Shown here piece after piece: positions 1 to 9,179 of a stretch of 64,000 nt of DNA. Both the position numbers and the translations under genes were made by a program. Below the pieces are notes generated by a model, which worked only from the letters and a program-made list of their open reading frames with translations, did no database searches and was not told the origin of the DNA. This DNA is from Comamonadaceae bacterium (GTDB lineage Bacteria; Pseudomonadota; Gammaproteobacteria; Burkholderiales; Burkholderiaceae_C), in NCBI GenBank assembly GCA_947450675.1, contig CANFWI010000010.1, positions 16,280-80,279 of the forward strand, in the 5' to 3' direction. The first letter of the stretch is position 1. Each line of letters starts with the position of its first letter.

Positions 1-228
1 GTGGTTCGGGCAGATGTGGCCGAGCTTGTCGAACCAGAACAAAGCCATTTGCGTCAGCAGCGCGCCCTTGCCAGGAATTGGCTCACCCAAAATCACGTCG
101 AAAGCACTGAGCCGGTCGCTGGCCACCATCAGCAGGCGGTCTTGGCCGACAGCATAGTTGTCGCGCACTTTGCCGCGGGCCAGCAGGGGCAGGGAAGTCA
201 GGGTGGAGGTGTGAAGCGCTTGGGTCAT
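1..228 (-). CDS. purC: Phosphoribosylaminoimidazole-succinocarboxamide synthase, N-terminal part
   Basis: The first 76 codons of SAICAR synthase, the ATP-dependent purine-pathway enzyme joining aspartate to CAIR. The gene runs off the left edge of the window. Translation from the ATG at 228 gives a short N-terminal leader, then [32 protein letters not shown] and [19 protein letters not shown], the standard start of the roughly 300-residue proteobacterial type. The GKVRDNY and SDRLSAFD segments are the nucleotide-binding N-lobe. It lies downstream of fba on the same strand, beyond a terminator. pyk-fba-purC order is common in Comamonadaceae. Confidence 0.93.
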   Translation of the reverse strand, partial: MTQALHTSTLTSLPLLARGKVRDNYAVGQDRLLMVASDRLSAFDVILGEPIPGKGALLTQMALFWFDKLGHICPNH

Positions 229-240
229 GGCGTGCCGGTC

Positions 241-277
241 AAAAATAAAAAAAGCCCGCCAATCCCAGCGGGCTTTT
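241..277 (-). terminator. Rho-independent terminator after fba
   Basis: A 9-bp perfect stem (251-259 pairs with 268-276, AAAGCCCGC/GCGGGCTTT) with an 8-nt loop. Read on the minus strand it is followed by a T-rich tract complementary to 241-250. It sits between the fba stop at 327 and the purC start at 228, so it should end fba transcripts and make purC a separate unit. Confidence 0.85.
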
Positions 278-326
278 GATTATCCCAGTTCCGCGCAGCG
301 GTTCTGGGAGTGCGCTGCATCAGTGC

Positions 327-1391
327 TCAGCGAACGACTTGCGCCAACTCGCCCGTGGCGTATTTGGCCGCCACGACCGACAGGCTGTCGCCTTTGATCT
401 TGCTGGCTTGGCCTTCACAACCGAACTCGATGTAGCGCTGTTTACACAAGGCTTTGGCAGCTGCCGTGGCTGGCTTGAGCCATTCACGGGGGTCAAATTT
501 AGATGGATTTTCAGCCATGAATTTGCGCACAGCGGCGGTCATGGCTAGACGAATATCGGTGTCGATGTTGATCTTGCGCACGCCGAACTGAATGGCTTTT
601 TGAATTTCTTCCACCGGCACGCCGTAGGTTTCTTTCATGTCGCCGCCGTACTGGCGAATGATCGCCAGCAGGTCTTGCGGCACGCTCGACGAGCCGTGCA
701 TGACCAAATGCGTGTTGGGAATGCGGCGGTGAATTTCTTTGATCAATTCAATCGCCAGAATGTCGCCGGTGGGCTTGCGCGTGAACTTGTAAGCGCCGTG
801 GCTGGTGCCGATGGCAATTGCCAGTGCGTCGAGCTGGGTGCGTTTGACGAAGTCAGCGGCTTGCTCAGGGTCGGTCAGCAATTGCGCGTGGGTCATCACG
901 GCGTCGGTGCCGTGGCCGTCTTCTTTGTCGCCTTGCATGGTTTCCAGGCTGCCGAGACAACCGAGTTCACCCTCAACAGAAACGCCGGTGGCGTGGGCCA
1001 TTTCAACGACTTTGCGGGTGACTTCGACGTTGTACTCGTAGTCGGCGATGGTCTTGCCATCGGCCATCAGCGAGCCGTCCATCATGACCGAGCTGAAGCC
1101 CAAGTTGATGGCGCCGCGGCAGACGTCAGGGCTCTGGCCGTGGTCTTGGTGCATGACGACAGGAATGTGCGGATAGCTTTCAACTGCGGCTTGAATCAGG
1201 TGCTTGAGAAAACCTTCGCCGGCGTATTTGCGGGCGCCTGCGCTGGCTTGCATGATGACGGGTGCATTGACCTCGTCCGCGGCCTGCATGATGGCTTGCA
1301 CTTGTTCAAGGTTGTTGACGTTGAACGCGGGGATGCCGTAGGTGTTGGCTGCTGCGTGGTCGAGCAGTTCGCGCATAGAGACGAGAGCCAT
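327..1391 (-). CDS. fba: Class II fructose-bisphosphate aldolase, Calvin-cycle subtype
   Basis: Zinc-dependent aldolase that interconverts fructose-1,6-bisphosphate with glyceraldehyde-3-phosphate and dihydroxyacetone phosphate in glycolysis, gluconeogenesis and the Calvin cycle. The protein has 354 residues, starting [19 protein letters not shown]. The zinc-site motif HQDHGQSPD lies near residue 82, GELGCLG near 142 and [10 protein letters not shown] near 230; the C-terminal half holds the NIDTDIRLA phosphate-binding segment. Length and the long insertion before [13 protein letters not shown] fit the CbbA-type subfamily seen in beta-proteobacteria. No RuBisCO or other Calvin gene is in the window, so a glycolytic and gluconeogenic role is the safe reading. 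It follows pyk on the same strand after a 381-nt gap. Confidence 0.96.
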   Translation of the reverse strand: MALVSMRELLDHAAANTYGIPAFNVNNLEQVQAIMQAADEVNAPVIMQASAGARKYAGEGFLKHLIQAAVESYPHIPVVMHQDHGQSPDVCRGAINLGFSSVMMDGSLMADGKTIADYEYNVEVTRKVVEMAHATGVSVEGELGCLGSLETMQGDKEDGHGTDAVMTHAQLLTDPEQAADFVKRTQLDALAIAIGTSHGAYKFTRKPTGDILAIELIKEIHRRIPNTHLVMHGSSSVPQDLLAIIRQYGGDMKETYGVPVEEIQKAIQFGVRKINIDTDIRLAMTAAVRKFMAENPSKFDPREWLKPATAAAKALCKQRYIEFGCEGQASKIKGDSLSVVAAKYATGELAQVVR

Positions 1392-1525
1392 GGATTTAAT
1401 CCCTTGAACTTTGTTGAATGGGTTGGTAACTCAGAGGTCAGCAGCAGATTTTACCTGCCGACTTTGCGCTTCTTGGCCAGACCGTGGCGAGATACCGCGC
1501 TTTAGGTCTATTCGGCTCTGGCGTG

Positions 1526-1722
1526 GATGAGGTGCTGCGGCGGTCGCCTCATACTGGGGTACCAGAAATCGGCAGCCGCCGCAGCACCTCATCGACGCAA
1601 CCGTGGTGCGCCTGAAGTGTTGAATGCACCGCACGCTAAAAATGTCGCTATCAAGGGCGAGTGGGTTGGGCGGGTGGCCGATTTCTGGTACCCCAGTATG
1701 AGGACGCCGGCCCAACCCACTC
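1526..1722. repeat. Two hairpins with different stems sharing one 27-bp inverted core
   Basis: This is most of the 381-nt gap between pyk and fba. Hairpin A has an 18-bp perfect stem (1526-1543 with 1576-1593) and hairpin B a 13-bp perfect stem (1659-1671 with 1710-1722). The stems are unrelated in sequence. The loop of A contains 1547-1573 and the loop of B contains 1677-1703; these two 27-bp stretches are perfect reverse complements centred near GGTACC. The spacer 1594-1658 is unremarkable. Neither hairpin has a following T-run on the minus strand, so a simple terminator reading is weak. No coding capacity is supported here. Confidence 0.8.
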
Positions 1723-1772
1723 ACCCGCCAACACCAAACCAAGACCGCAACAGCACCCGAATCCGACCAGCC

Positions 1773-3206
1773 TCAAGCCACCCGACAAATCTTCAGCATG
1801 TTCGTGCCACCCGGCGCACCCATCGGCTCGCCGCACGTGATCGCGTAGACGTCACCGCTCTCCACAATTTGACGGCGCTGCAAATGCGCTTCCGCCTGGG
1901 CCAGCGCAGAGTCGCGGTCAACGATGGTGTCCATCAGCAAAGGCCGCACATTCCGGTAAAGCGCCATCTTGCGCTGCGTTGCCAAGCGTGGCGTGAGCGC
2001 ATAAATCGGCACACGAATGTCGTGCCGGCTCATCCACAAAGCCGTTGAACCGCTGTCGGTCAACGCGACGATCGCCTTGGCACCCAAGTGATGCGCCGTG
2101 AACAACGCGCCCATCGCAATCGATTGGTCAATGCGGCCAAACGTCTTGCCGGTGAAGTCGGCCTCCAGCTCGCGGTACTCGGCTTTTTCAGCTTCCACGC
2201 AAATCTTCGCCATCTCCTCAACCGTCTCCAGCGGATAGCGGCCGACTGCAGTTTCGGCGCTCAACATCACCGCGTCGGTGCCGTCCAGCACGGCGTTGGC
2301 CACATCGCTGACCTCAGCGCGGGTCGGCACCGGATTCAGGATCATGCTTTCCATCATCTGCGTCGCCGTGATGACCAATTTATCGGCGGCACGGGCCATC
2401 TTGATCATGCGTTTTTGCAAGGCCGGTACAACGGCATTGCCGACCTCAATTGCCAAGTCACCGCGGGCCACCATGATGCCGTCGCTGACGCGCAAGATTT
2501 CATCCAGATTCGGAATCGCTTCAGCGCGCTCGATCTTGGCGATCAGCCCCGGCTTGTGTTTGTAAGGCGCGGCCGCCACGTTGCACAGTTGGCGCGCCAT
2601 TTCCATGTCGGTGGCGTTTTTCGGAAAGCTCACCGCCACGTAGTCGGCCTGAAAACTCATGGCCGTTTTGATGTCGTCCATGTCCTTGCTGGTCAGCGCG
2701 GGTGCTGTCAGGCCGCCGCCTTGTTTGTTGATGCCTTTGTTGTTGGACAGCTCACCGCCGACCTTGACGCGGGTCTGAATTTCTTCACCCCGCACCGCGT
2801 CCACAGTCAGCACAATCAAGCCGTCATTCAGCAGCAGCACGTCGCCGGCTTTCAGGTCGCGCGGCAGTTCTTTGTAGTCAAGTCCCACGCCCTTGATGTC
2901 ACCGGGTTCCGTGCGCGAAGCGTCCAGCACGAATTTTTCACCGGGCACCAGCAGCACCTTGCCTTCAGCAAACTTGCCGACCCGAATTTTCGGGCCCTGC
3001 AGGTCGGCCATGATGGCGACTTCGCGGCCGACGCGTTGCGCGGCTTCACGCACCAGCGCGGCAGTTTTGATGTGGTCTTCCGCCTTGCCGTGGCTGAAGT
3101 TCATGCGCACCACGTTGACCCCCGCGGCAATCATTTTTTCAAGCATGGCTGGGTCGCTGGAAGCGGGCCCGAGGGTGACGACTATTTTGGTGGCGCGGCT
3201 GGGCAT
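1773..3206 (-). CDS. pyk: Pyruvate kinase
   Basis: Converts phosphoenolpyruvate and ADP to pyruvate and ATP, the last step of glycolysis. The chosen ATG at 3206 gives 477 residues starting MPSRATKIVVTLGPASSDP and has GGAG eight bases upstream; an in-frame GTG at 3242 lacks support. Visible motifs are RMNFSHG (about residue 36), ADLQGPKIRVG (about 70), the catalytic block GLIAKIERAEAIPNLDEIL, VARGDLAIEVG and TATQMMESM. The C-terminal allosteric domain (about residues 345-477) is complete. Another start or paralogue function is unlikely. Transcription continues toward the repeat-bearing gap before fba. Confidence 0.96.
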   Translation of the reverse strand: MPSRATKIVVTLGPASSDPAMLEKMIAAGVNVVRMNFSHGKAEDHIKTAALVREAAQRVGREVAIMADLQGPKIRVGKFAEGKVLLVPGEKFVLDASRTEPGDIKGVGLDYKELPRDLKAGDVLLLNDGLIVLTVDAVRGEEIQTRVKVGGELSNNKGINKQGGGLTAPALTSKDMDDIKTAMSFQADYVAVSFPKNATDMEMARQLCNVAAAPYKHKPGLIAKIERAEAIPNLDEILRVSDGIMVARGDLAIEVGNAVVPALQKRMIKMARAADKLVITATQMMESMILNPVPTRAEVSDVANAVLDGTDAVMLSAETAVGRYPLETVEEMAKICVEAEKAEYRELEADFTGKTFGRIDQSIAMGALFTAHHLGAKAIVALTDSGSTALWMSRHDIRVPIYALTPRLATQRKMALYRNVRPLLMDTIVDRDSALAQAEAHLQRRQIVESGDVYAITCGEPMGAPGGTNMLKICRVA

Positions 3207-3329
3207 GGGCTTGTCTCCGTGTAGTTTTGTTTGCATTCTCACATGAAGAAGTGACAGCGTCGATACACAGCATTTGCCGTCTGCTTGATCTGCATCAGAA
3301 CCTCGGCAGATAGCCCGTCTTAGGATGCG

Positions 3330-4514
3330 ATGTCAACTTTTAAATACATGTCTATGTCTGCATTGCCACTTTCGCACTTGGCTTCGGAGCTTCCCGAAGC
3401 CGACACGCTTCACACGCCTGAATCCATCACGCATCAACTCAACACGCCGATCCCGGCGCACGAACCCTTGCCGCACCGTAAAACCCTGCGCACGTGGTTG
3501 ATCCCACTGTCAACCCGCACCACGCTGTGGGCGCTGGTGCTCTTGGCGTTTGATTACGCCTTGCTGCTGACAGCTTTGGCTGGCACGGTTTGGCTGGCGG
3601 CTGGTTGGGCCAAGTTGTTGTCTGGGCTGGCCGCCGGTTTTGTCACCGGCCGGCTGTTTGTGATTGGACATGATGCTTGCCACCAAAGCCTGACGCCGCA
3701 CCGCAGACTCAACAAATGGCTGGGCCGTTTGGCCTTTTTGCCCTCGCTCACGCCCTACAGTTTGTGGGACATCGGGCACAACGTGATCCACCACGGTTAC
3801 ACCAATTTGAAGGGTGTTGATTTTGTTTGGGCGCCGCTGACGCCGGCTGAATACGCCGCGCTCACGCCCTTCGCGCGATTCAAAGAGCGCCTGTACCGCA
3901 GTGGCTGGGCGCCGGGTCTGTACTACATGACCGAGATCTGGTGGAAGCGCATGTTCTTTCCGAACCACCAAGCGATGCCAACGCGCCGCCCGATTTTCTT
4001 CAAAGACTGTTGGCTGGTGTCGGCTTTTGCACTGGTGTGGGCTGCTGCACTGGCGGCTGCGGCAGTGGTTACTGTGCAACCGATCTTGCCTGTGTTGTTG
4101 GCCGGTTGGGTGCTGCCATTTTTGTTCTGGAACGCCATGATCGGCTTCGTGGTCTTTGTGCACCACACCCACAGACAAGTGCGCTGGCATGAAGAAAAAT
4201 CTGCTTGGACACGCTCACAGCCTTTTGTCTCGACCACCGTGCACCTGACCTTCCGATTTGGCATCGGCGCGGTCTTGCACCACATCATGGAACACACGGC
4301 ACACCACGTCGACATGAGCATTCCGCTGTACCGACTCAAAGACGCGCAGTCCAAACTCGAACACATGCTGCCCGAGCGCATCATCGTGCAGCCGTTTTCA
4401 TGGCGCTGGTATTTTCAGACCGCCCGTCAGTGCAAGCTGTACGACTTCAAGCGCAATGACTGGACGGATTTTGAGGGTCGGGCGGCGGGGGCTTCAGCGC
4501 TGCCAGCGGGCTGA
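3330..4514 (+). CDS. Membrane fatty acid desaturase
   Basis: Integral-membrane di-iron desaturase of the FA_desaturase family (394 residues), probably introducing a double bond into membrane acyl chains. The three histidine boxes are present: HDACH near residue 113, HNVIHH near 152 and HIMEHTAHH near 315. Hydrophobic segments lie around residues 65-110 and 225-275, giving the usual two membrane hairpins with the boxes on the cytoplasmic side. The ATG at 3330 has AGGA six bases upstream; a second ATG lies six codons in. It is transcribed divergently from pyk. Substrate and position specificity cannot be read from sequence; an omega-6-type enzyme or a carotenoid-type hydroxylase/ketolase is possible. 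Confidence 0.88.
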   Translation: MSTFKYMSMSALPLSHLASELPEADTLHTPESITHQLNTPIPAHEPLPHRKTLRTWLIPLSTRTTLWALVLLAFDYALLLTALAGTVWLAAGWAKLLSGLAAGFVTGRLFVIGHDACHQSLTPHRRLNKWLGRLAFLPSLTPYSLWDIGHNVIHHGYTNLKGVDFVWAPLTPAEYAALTPFARFKERLYRSGWAPGLYYMTEIWWKRMFFPNHQAMPTRRPIFFKDCWLVSAFALVWAAALAAAAVVTVQPILPVLLAGWVLPFLFWNAMIGFVVFVHHTHRQVRWHEEKSAWTRSQPFVSTTVHLTFRFGIGAVLHHIMEHTAHHVDMSIPLYRLKDAQSKLEHMLPERIIVQPFSWRWYFQTARQCKLYDFKRNDWTDFEGRAAGASALPAG

Positions 4515-4556
4515 GATCGGAGGGCCGCGCAGGGCTGCCATAGGGCTATGCGCCAG

Positions 4557-4829
4557 TCAGGCCGCGACACCTTTTGCTTCAATCGAGGGCTGTCCGGCCA
4601 GCAATCCCGCAACAGAGATGTCCTCATCTACCTGCGGCCAGTGAATACCTTCCCCATCGCCCAACAATTCGTAATTGGCACGCTCGTCGCTTGACGCATG
4701 AGCCAATCGAGGAAACCAGGCAATCGGCACCGACAACGTTCGCCCGTCAGTCAGCGAGACGCGCAGTTCGTCGTCTGAACAAACGATAGTCATTGCTTTG
4801 GGTTGAACTTTAAACATGAAAGAACTCAT
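4557..4829 (-). CDS. DUF2442 domain protein
   Basis: Small 90-residue protein matching the DUF2442 pattern: a SDDELRVSLTDGRTLSVPI strand region, then AWFPRLAHAS and a C-terminal GEGIHWPQVDEDISVAGLL segment. The ATG at 4829 has GGAGG six bases upstream, better than the alternative at 4817. It overlaps the 3' end of the DUF4160 gene by 20 bases, so the two are translated together. DUF2442 has no established biochemical role; the pairing with DUF4160 resembles a toxin-antitoxin-like module, which is an inference. Confidence 0.8.
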   Translation of the reverse strand: MSSFMFKVQPKAMTIVCSDDELRVSLTDGRTLSVPIAWFPRLAHASSDERANYELLGDGEGIHWPQVDEDISVAGLLAGQPSIEAKGVAA

Positions 4830-5046
4830 TCCAAGCCTCCACAAAAGTTGATTGATTAACTTCGACCAAGGTCAGCAGTTTGCTCAAATCCTGCGGCGAA
4901 AACCCGGTGCTCCGGGCGAGTGACACCGGCTTGAGCCAGAATTTTGCCAGCATCCGGTCTTGTTGAGCGTGAATGTGGTGCGGCTCGCCATTCTCATTGG
5001 CGTAAAAGAAGAATCGGTATGGACCGATGCGAAGGACGGTAGGCAT
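4810..5046 (-). CDS. DUF4160 domain protein
   Basis: A 78-residue protein with the DUF4160 signature: MPTVLRIGPYRFFFYANE followed by GEPHHIHAQQDRMLAKFWL and a C-terminal helix ending EAWNEFFHV. The HHIH block is the conserved family feature. It is the first gene of a two-gene unit with DUF2442 and lies between pgk and the desaturase. The family has no proven function; similar pairs are often annotated as toxin-antitoxin-like because they travel together through unrelated genomes. No Shine-Dalgarno is obvious before this ATG. Confidence 0.8.
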   Translation of the reverse strand: MPTVLRIGPYRFFFYANENGEPHHIHAQQDRMLAKFWLKPVSLARSTGFSPQDLSKLLTLVEVNQSTFVEAWNEFFHV

Positions 5047-5098
5047 AGTAGATTGAGTATGGCGGAATCTTTGAGATTTTCAATCAATGCCTGTTTGC

Positions 5099-6292
5099 CT
5101 ACCCCGCTGCGCGCTTTTCCAAAATCTCAAACGCCGGCAAAGTCTTGCCTTCCAGCACTTCCAGAAAAGCACCGCCGCCGGTGGAGATGTAGTCGACTTG
5201 TTTCTCAATGCCGTACTTGGCAATCGCGGCCAGGGTGTCGCCACCGCCGGCGATCGAGAAACCGCTGCTGTCGGCCACCGCGCGTGCAATGCCTTCGGTG
5301 CCATGGGAAAAAGCCTCGAACTCGAAGACGCCGACCGGGCCGTTCCAGACGATGGTGCCGGCGGCTTTCAGTTGCGCGGCCAGGCGAGCGGTGGTGTCTG
5401 GGCCAATGTCCAAAATCAGGTCGTCGTCGGCCACATCGGTCGCGGCTTTGATGGTCGCCGGTGCGTCCGCTGCAAAGGTTTTGGCGGTCACCACGTCGGT
5501 CGGAATCGGCACTTCAGCGCCGCGCGCTTTCATGGCCACGATAACGGCTTTGGCGTCGTCCAGCAGGTCGGCTTCAGCCAAGCTTTTGCCAATCTTCAAA
5601 CCAGCCGCCAGCATGAAGGTGTTGGCAATGCCGCCGCCCACAATCAGTTGGTCGACGTTGTTGGCCAGGGCTTTCAAAATGGTCAGCTTGGTGGAGACTT
5701 TGCTGCCCGCGACGATGGCCACCAGTGGCCGGCGCGGATTCGACAGCGCCTTGGCAATCGCGTCCATTTCAGCGGCCAGCAAGGGGCCGGCGGAGGCGAT
5801 CTTGGCGTATTGGGCGATGCCGTAGGTCGAGGCTTCGGCGCGGTGAGCCGTGCCAAAAGCGTCGTGTACAAAAATGTCACACAGCGCCGCCATTTTTCGG
5901 GCCAAGGCCTCGTCATTTTTCTTTTCGCCACGGTTCACACGGCAGTTTTCCAGCATGACGATCTGGCCGGCTTTGACGTCGACGCCATCGATCCAGTCGG
6001 AGACCAGCGGGATCTCGCGCTGCATAAGTTCACCCAAGCGCTGAGCCACGGGTGCCAGTGAATCGGCGGCTTTGAATTCACCTTCGGTCGGCCGGCCCAG
6101 GTGGGATGTGACCATCACGGCGGCACCGGCGTCCAGCGCCATCTGCAGGCACGGGATGGAGGCGCGAATGCGCGTGTCTTCGGTGATGCTGCCCTTGTCG
6201 TCTTGCGGCACGTTCAGGTCGGCACGGATAAAAACACGCTTGCCAGCCACTTGGCCGTTGGCGCACAAATCAGAAAAACGGATGAAATTCAT
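5099..6292 (-). CDS. pgk: Phosphoglycerate kinase
   Basis: Transfers phosphate between 1,3-bisphosphoglycerate and ADP in glycolysis, and runs in reverse in gluconeogenesis. The ATG at 6292 gives 397 residues beginning MNFIRFSDL; an upstream in-frame TTG at 6316 is not needed. Diagnostic segments are [13 protein letters not shown] (about residue 17), [10 protein letters not shown] (about 58), the hinge-region [12 protein letters not shown] equivalent ([14 protein letters not shown]), [13 protein letters not shown] and the C-terminal [14 protein letters not shown]. Both Rossmann-like lobes are complete. In this lineage pgk commonly sits close to pyk and fba; here the DUF pair and the desaturase lie between. 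Confidence 0.96.
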   Translation of the reverse strand: MNFIRFSDLCANGQVAGKRVFIRADLNVPQDDKGSITEDTRIRASIPCLQMALDAGAAVMVTSHLGRPTEGEFKAADSLAPVAQRLGELMQREIPLVSDWIDGVDVKAGQIVMLENCRVNRGEKKNDEALARKMAALCDIFVHDAFGTAHRAEASTYGIAQYAKIASAGPLLAAEMDAIAKALSNPRRPLVAIVAGSKVSTKLTILKALANNVDQLIVGGGIANTFMLAAGLKIGKSLAEADLLDDAKAVIVAMKARGAEVPIPTDVVTAKTFAADAPATIKAATDVADDDLILDIGPDTTARLAAQLKAAGTIVWNGPVGVFEFEAFSHGTEGIARAVADSSGFSIAGGGDTLAAIAKYGIEKQVDYISTGGGAFLEVLEGKTLPAFEILEKRAAG

Positions 6293-6370
6293 GGGCTCGC
6301 TTTGTAGTAACTTCAAAAGTGGGCGTCAGTGCTTCAGCAGCAGCGCCAGCGGGATAAATTGTAAAGACGG

Positions 6371-6706
6371 CTACCAACCGAGCCCGACGTGCAGCGGCAA
6401 GTACACCGCCATGCCGGCGATGATGGTGCCAATCATGCTGCGCTTCCAGTAAAAACAGGCCAAGCCAACCGCCACCGCAAAGAGGCGGGCATCTTGCCAA
6501 GTGCTGATCAAATGGCCTTGCGTCGTCACCATCTCAGGCACGATCACCGCAGCCAACGCGGCGATGGGCGCGTAGTGCAGCCCGCGTTGCAGCCAGCCGG
6601 GCATCGGCCAAGGCTGGCTCGACAAAAAGAAGAAGCAACGCGTGATGAGCGTCAGCAGTGCCATGCCGACGATGGTGACAACCGTCCAAAGATCGGTCTG
6701 GTTCAT
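6371..6706 (-). CDS. azlD: AzlD family branched-chain amino acid export subunit
   Basis: Small hydrophobic protein of 111 residues with about four membrane spans, matching AzlD, the partner of AzlC in a branched-chain amino acid exporter. Typical features are the TRCFFFL motif in the first span region, GLHYAPIAALAAVIVPE in the middle and a C-terminal MAVYLPLHVGLGW. Its ATG overlaps the azlC stop by four bases (ATGA), so expression is translationally coupled. It is the last gene of the def-fmt-azlC-azlD unit. Confidence 0.88.
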   Translation of the reverse strand: MNQTDLWTVVTIVGMALLTLITRCFFFLSSQPWPMPGWLQRGLHYAPIAALAAVIVPEMVTTQGHLISTWQDARLFAVAVGLACFYWKRSMIGTIIAGMAVYLPLHVGLGW

Positions 6707-7449
6707 GGCTTGTTTTTCGGCATGTTGGGCTTGATGGCGTGCGCTTCTAAAAAAGGCTTTTCAAGCAGCAGACAAACCGCCACGGCCAGCAGAATGGCCA
6801 CAATGATGTTGAGCTTGAGCGGCAAGCCATAAGTGACCACGGCCACACTGCCCGCGACGGCTGCAGCCAGCACCCGCAAGCGGGTGGTGGCCAGCGAACT
6901 CATGATGCCCAGCAAGGCCAGAATGCCGGCGAAGCCCAAACCCCAACTGACCGGGATGGAGTTTGCAAGTGCGATGCCCAGCAGACTGGCCGCCATCCAG
7001 TTGACCCAACCCAGCGCGCTGTTGCCCGCTAGATAGGCTTCTTGGGCGCGCTTGCCCGCAGCGTCATCTGCCGGGTGCGGAAAGCGCTTGGTGAACTGCA
7101 CATAGGTCGGGTCGGTCGTGAAATAACCACTGACCAAACGGCGCCAGAAAGGCTGGTGCATCACGTAGCTCCGCAGATGGACGCTGAAAACCATGAAGCG
7201 CAAGTTCACGCACAAGGCGGTGGCCAGCACCACCCACATCGGTGCGCCGGCAATGATCAATGGCAGCGCGGCCAGTTGCGAGCTGCCGGCAAACACCAGC
7301 AAGCCCATCATCAAGACTTCAACCAAGCTCAAACCCGACTTGATCATCGCCACGCCGGTCATCAAACCCCATGCCGCCATGCCCGGCGCCACCGCCAGCA
7401 TGTCGCGCACACCGATGCGAAATTCCGGGTGTTTGTAGATGGCGGTCAT
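6703..7449 (-). CDS. azlC: AzlC family branched-chain amino acid permease
   Basis: Inner-membrane protein of 248 residues with the AzlC fold: [19 protein letters not shown] near residue 18, [16 protein letters not shown] near 50 and a conserved [11 protein letters not shown] near 82. It probably exports branched-chain amino acids or related compounds with AzlD. It starts at 7449, overlapping the fmt stop by four bases, and overlaps azlD by four bases at the other end. The substrate is assumed from the family. Confidence 0.9.
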   Translation of the reverse strand: MTAIYKHPEFRIGVRDMLAVAPGMAAWGLMTGVAMIKSGLSLVEVLMMGLLVFAGSSQLAALPLIIAGAPMWVVLATALCVNLRFMVFSVHLRSYVMHQPFWRRLVSGYFTTDPTYVQFTKRFPHPADDAAGKRAQEAYLAGNSALGWVNWMAASLLGIALANSIPVSWGLGFAGILALLGIMSSLATTRLRVLAAAVAGSVAVVTYGLPLKLNIIVAILLAVAVCLLLEKPFLEAHAIKPNMPKNKP

Positions 7450-8432
7450 GCCGCGGCGATCGCGGGTGCGCTGCTGAAGCGCTGGCCGGGCTGGATCTCA
7501 AAACCGCGCAAGAAATCTGCGGCCTCCAGCGGCTTGCCGCCGGCTTTTTGCAGTCGGCTGACGCGCAACACGCCGCCCACTGCCGCGATGTCGACGCCCT
7601 CTGCGCTGGCCGCTAAAACCTCGCCGGCAACTGCATGGCTGGGCGGCAGCACATCCGTCAGGACTTCAGCGCGCCAGAACTTGATGGTCTCGCCATTCAG
7701 TGCGCTACAGGCCACCGGAAACGGGTTGAAGGCGCGGATGCGGCGCTCCAGTGTGAGGACGGGCTGGGTCCAGTCGAGTGCGGCTTCGCGTTTGTCAATT
7801 TTGTGAGCGTAGCTGATGCCTTCAGTCGGTTGCGGTACGGCGTGAAAGCCGTCGTGCGCCGCGAGTTCAAGCGCTTGAACAATCATCCGGCCACCGAGTT
7901 CGGCGAGCTGGTCGTGCAGGGTGTCGGTGCTGTCGTGCGGGCCGATCGGCAGCGTTTTCATCAGCAACATGTCGCCGGTGTCGAGGCCGGCATCCATCTG
8001 CATGATGGTCACGCCGGTCTTGCGGTCACCGGCTTCAATCGCACGGTGAATCGGCGCGGCACCACGCCAGCGCGGCAAGATGGAGCCGTGAATGTTCAAG
8101 CAACCGAGTCGCGGCATGTCGAGCACCCACTGCGGCAAGATCAAACCGTAAGCGGCGACCACCATCACATCGGCTTGGGCCGCTTCAATGGCGGCGCGTG
8201 CGGCTGCGGCGTCTTCCGGGTATTTGCCGTCCAAGCGCAGACTGCGTGGCTGGGCGACGGGAATTTGATGGCTGACGGCCCATTGCTTGACGGCCGAGGC
8301 CTGCAGCTTCATGCCGCGACCGGCGGGCCGGTCGGGTTGCGTCAGCACCAGCGCGATCTCAAAGCCGGCCGTGTGCAGTTGTTCCAAAGCCACTCGGGCG
8401 AAGTCAGGGGTACCGGCAAAAATGACGCGCAT
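7446..8432 (-). CDS. fmt: Methionyl-tRNA formyltransferase
   Basis: Transfers a formyl group from 10-formyltetrahydrofolate to initiator Met-tRNA. The protein has 328 residues, starting [19 protein letters not shown]. The N-terminal Rossmann domain carries the catalytic stretch [20 protein letters not shown] (about residues 110-129) and DTGDML; the C-terminal tRNA-binding domain begins after [16 protein letters not shown]. It is 36 nt downstream of def on the same strand, the usual def-fmt pair that installs and removes the formyl group. The stop overlaps azlC. Confidence 0.96.
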   Translation of the reverse strand: MRVIFAGTPDFARVALEQLHTAGFEIALVLTQPDRPAGRGMKLQASAVKQWAVSHQIPVAQPRSLRLDGKYPEDAAAARAAIEAAQADVMVVAAYGLILPQWVLDMPRLGCLNIHGSILPRWRGAAPIHRAIEAGDRKTGVTIMQMDAGLDTGDMLLMKTLPIGPHDSTDTLHDQLAELGGRMIVQALELAAHDGFHAVPQPTEGISYAHKIDKREAALDWTQPVLTLERRIRAFNPFPVACSALNGETIKFWRAEVLTDVLPPSHAVAGEVLAASAEGVDIAAVGGVLRVSRLQKAGGKPLEAADFLRGFEIQPGQRFSSAPAIAAA

Positions 8433-8468
8433 GTATTGATTCTAGATGTGCACCTCAGACGGAGTGAG

Positions 8469-8990
8469 TTAACGCTCCCCGTCGCGCTCGTCGTCTTTCT
8501 TTTGCTTGATGAGTTTGGTCTTGATGCGGTTGCGCTTGAGCGGCGACAAATACTCGACAAACACCTTGCCGATCAAGTGGTCCATTTCATGCTGAATGCA
8601 AACAGCCAACATGCCCTCGACCGCCAGCGTTTGCATCTTGCCATCCAAGTCGAGGGCATTCACTTTGATGGAAGTCGAGCGCACGACGCCATCGTAAATG
8701 CCGGGCACTGACAGGCAGCCTTCTTCGCCAAGCCGGGTTTCTTCGCTGGCCCAGATGATCTCAGGGTTGATCAGCACCATCGGCTCGTCGTGCTTTTCGC
8801 TGACGTCAATCACCACCAGCCGCTCATGCACGTCGACTTGTGACGCTGCCAGGCCAATACCCGCCGCCTCGTACATGGTTTCAAACATGTCGCTCACCAG
8901 CAGTTTGATGCGGGCGTCCACTGCGCCCACGGGCTTGGCCACGGTGTGCAGGCGTGAATCGGGGTAACGAAGAATGGTCAGTTGGGTCAT
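8469..8990 (-). CDS. def: Peptide deformylase
   Basis: Metalloenzyme that removes the N-formyl group from nascent proteins. At 173 residues it has all three family motifs: [10 protein letters not shown] (motif 1, about residue 45), EEGCLSVPG with the metal-binding cysteine (motif 2, about 92) and [12 protein letters not shown] with the HExxH metal site (motif 3, about 135). The C-terminal tail is Lys/Arg/Asp-rich ([17 protein letters not shown]). First gene of def-fmt-azlC-azlD, divergent from dprA. Confidence 0.96.
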   Translation of the reverse strand: MTQLTILRYPDSRLHTVAKPVGAVDARIKLLVSDMFETMYEAAGIGLAASQVDVHERLVVIDVSEKHDEPMVLINPEIIWASEETRLGEEGCLSVPGIYDGVVRSTSIKVNALDLDGKMQTLAVEGMLAVCIQHEMDHLIGKVFVEYLSPLKRNRIKTKLIKQKKDDERDGER

Positions 8991-9064
8991 CGGAAGAGGC
9001 GCCAGATAAAAAACGAAAAGAAGCGTCTATTTTCGGTCAGTTTGTTCAACCCGTCGCGGTCAGG

Positions 9065-9093
9065 TTGAATTGCTGATTAAGTTCCAATAAGAT
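9065..9093 (+). promoter_or_regulatory. Predicted sigma-70 promoter for dprA
   Basis: A TTGAAT box at 9065-9070 and a TAAGAT box at 9088-9093 are separated by 17 bases. It lies about 80 bases before the dprA start, in an AT-rich divergent gap between def and dprA. The match is good but unproven. Confidence 0.5.
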
Positions 9094-9131
9094 GACAATC
9101 TTGCACTTTTTATTTAAAAGATGAGGCTTTT

Positions 9132-9179
9132 ATGATGATTTTTGGGTCTCGGCAGCTTCGCGGCAAGGTCATCGCATGA
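9132..9179 (+). CDS. Possible 15-codon leader peptide ahead of dprA
   Basis: A short frame starting ATG-ATG at 9132 encodes MMIFGSRQLRGKVIA and stops at 9177-9179. A GAGG sequence sits six bases before the start. The stop TGA overlaps the dprA ATG (ATGA at 9176-9179), the arrangement used for translational coupling. It is too short to judge by composition, so it may be chance; no family is recognised. Confidence 0.3.
   Translation: MMIFGSRQLRGKVIA

Noticed and set aside
1527..2048. Plus-strand frame across the pyk-fba gap
   Set aside because: It runs through the inverted repeats and into antisense of pyk, with low-complexity Pro/Arg/His content. The repeats explain it better than a gene.
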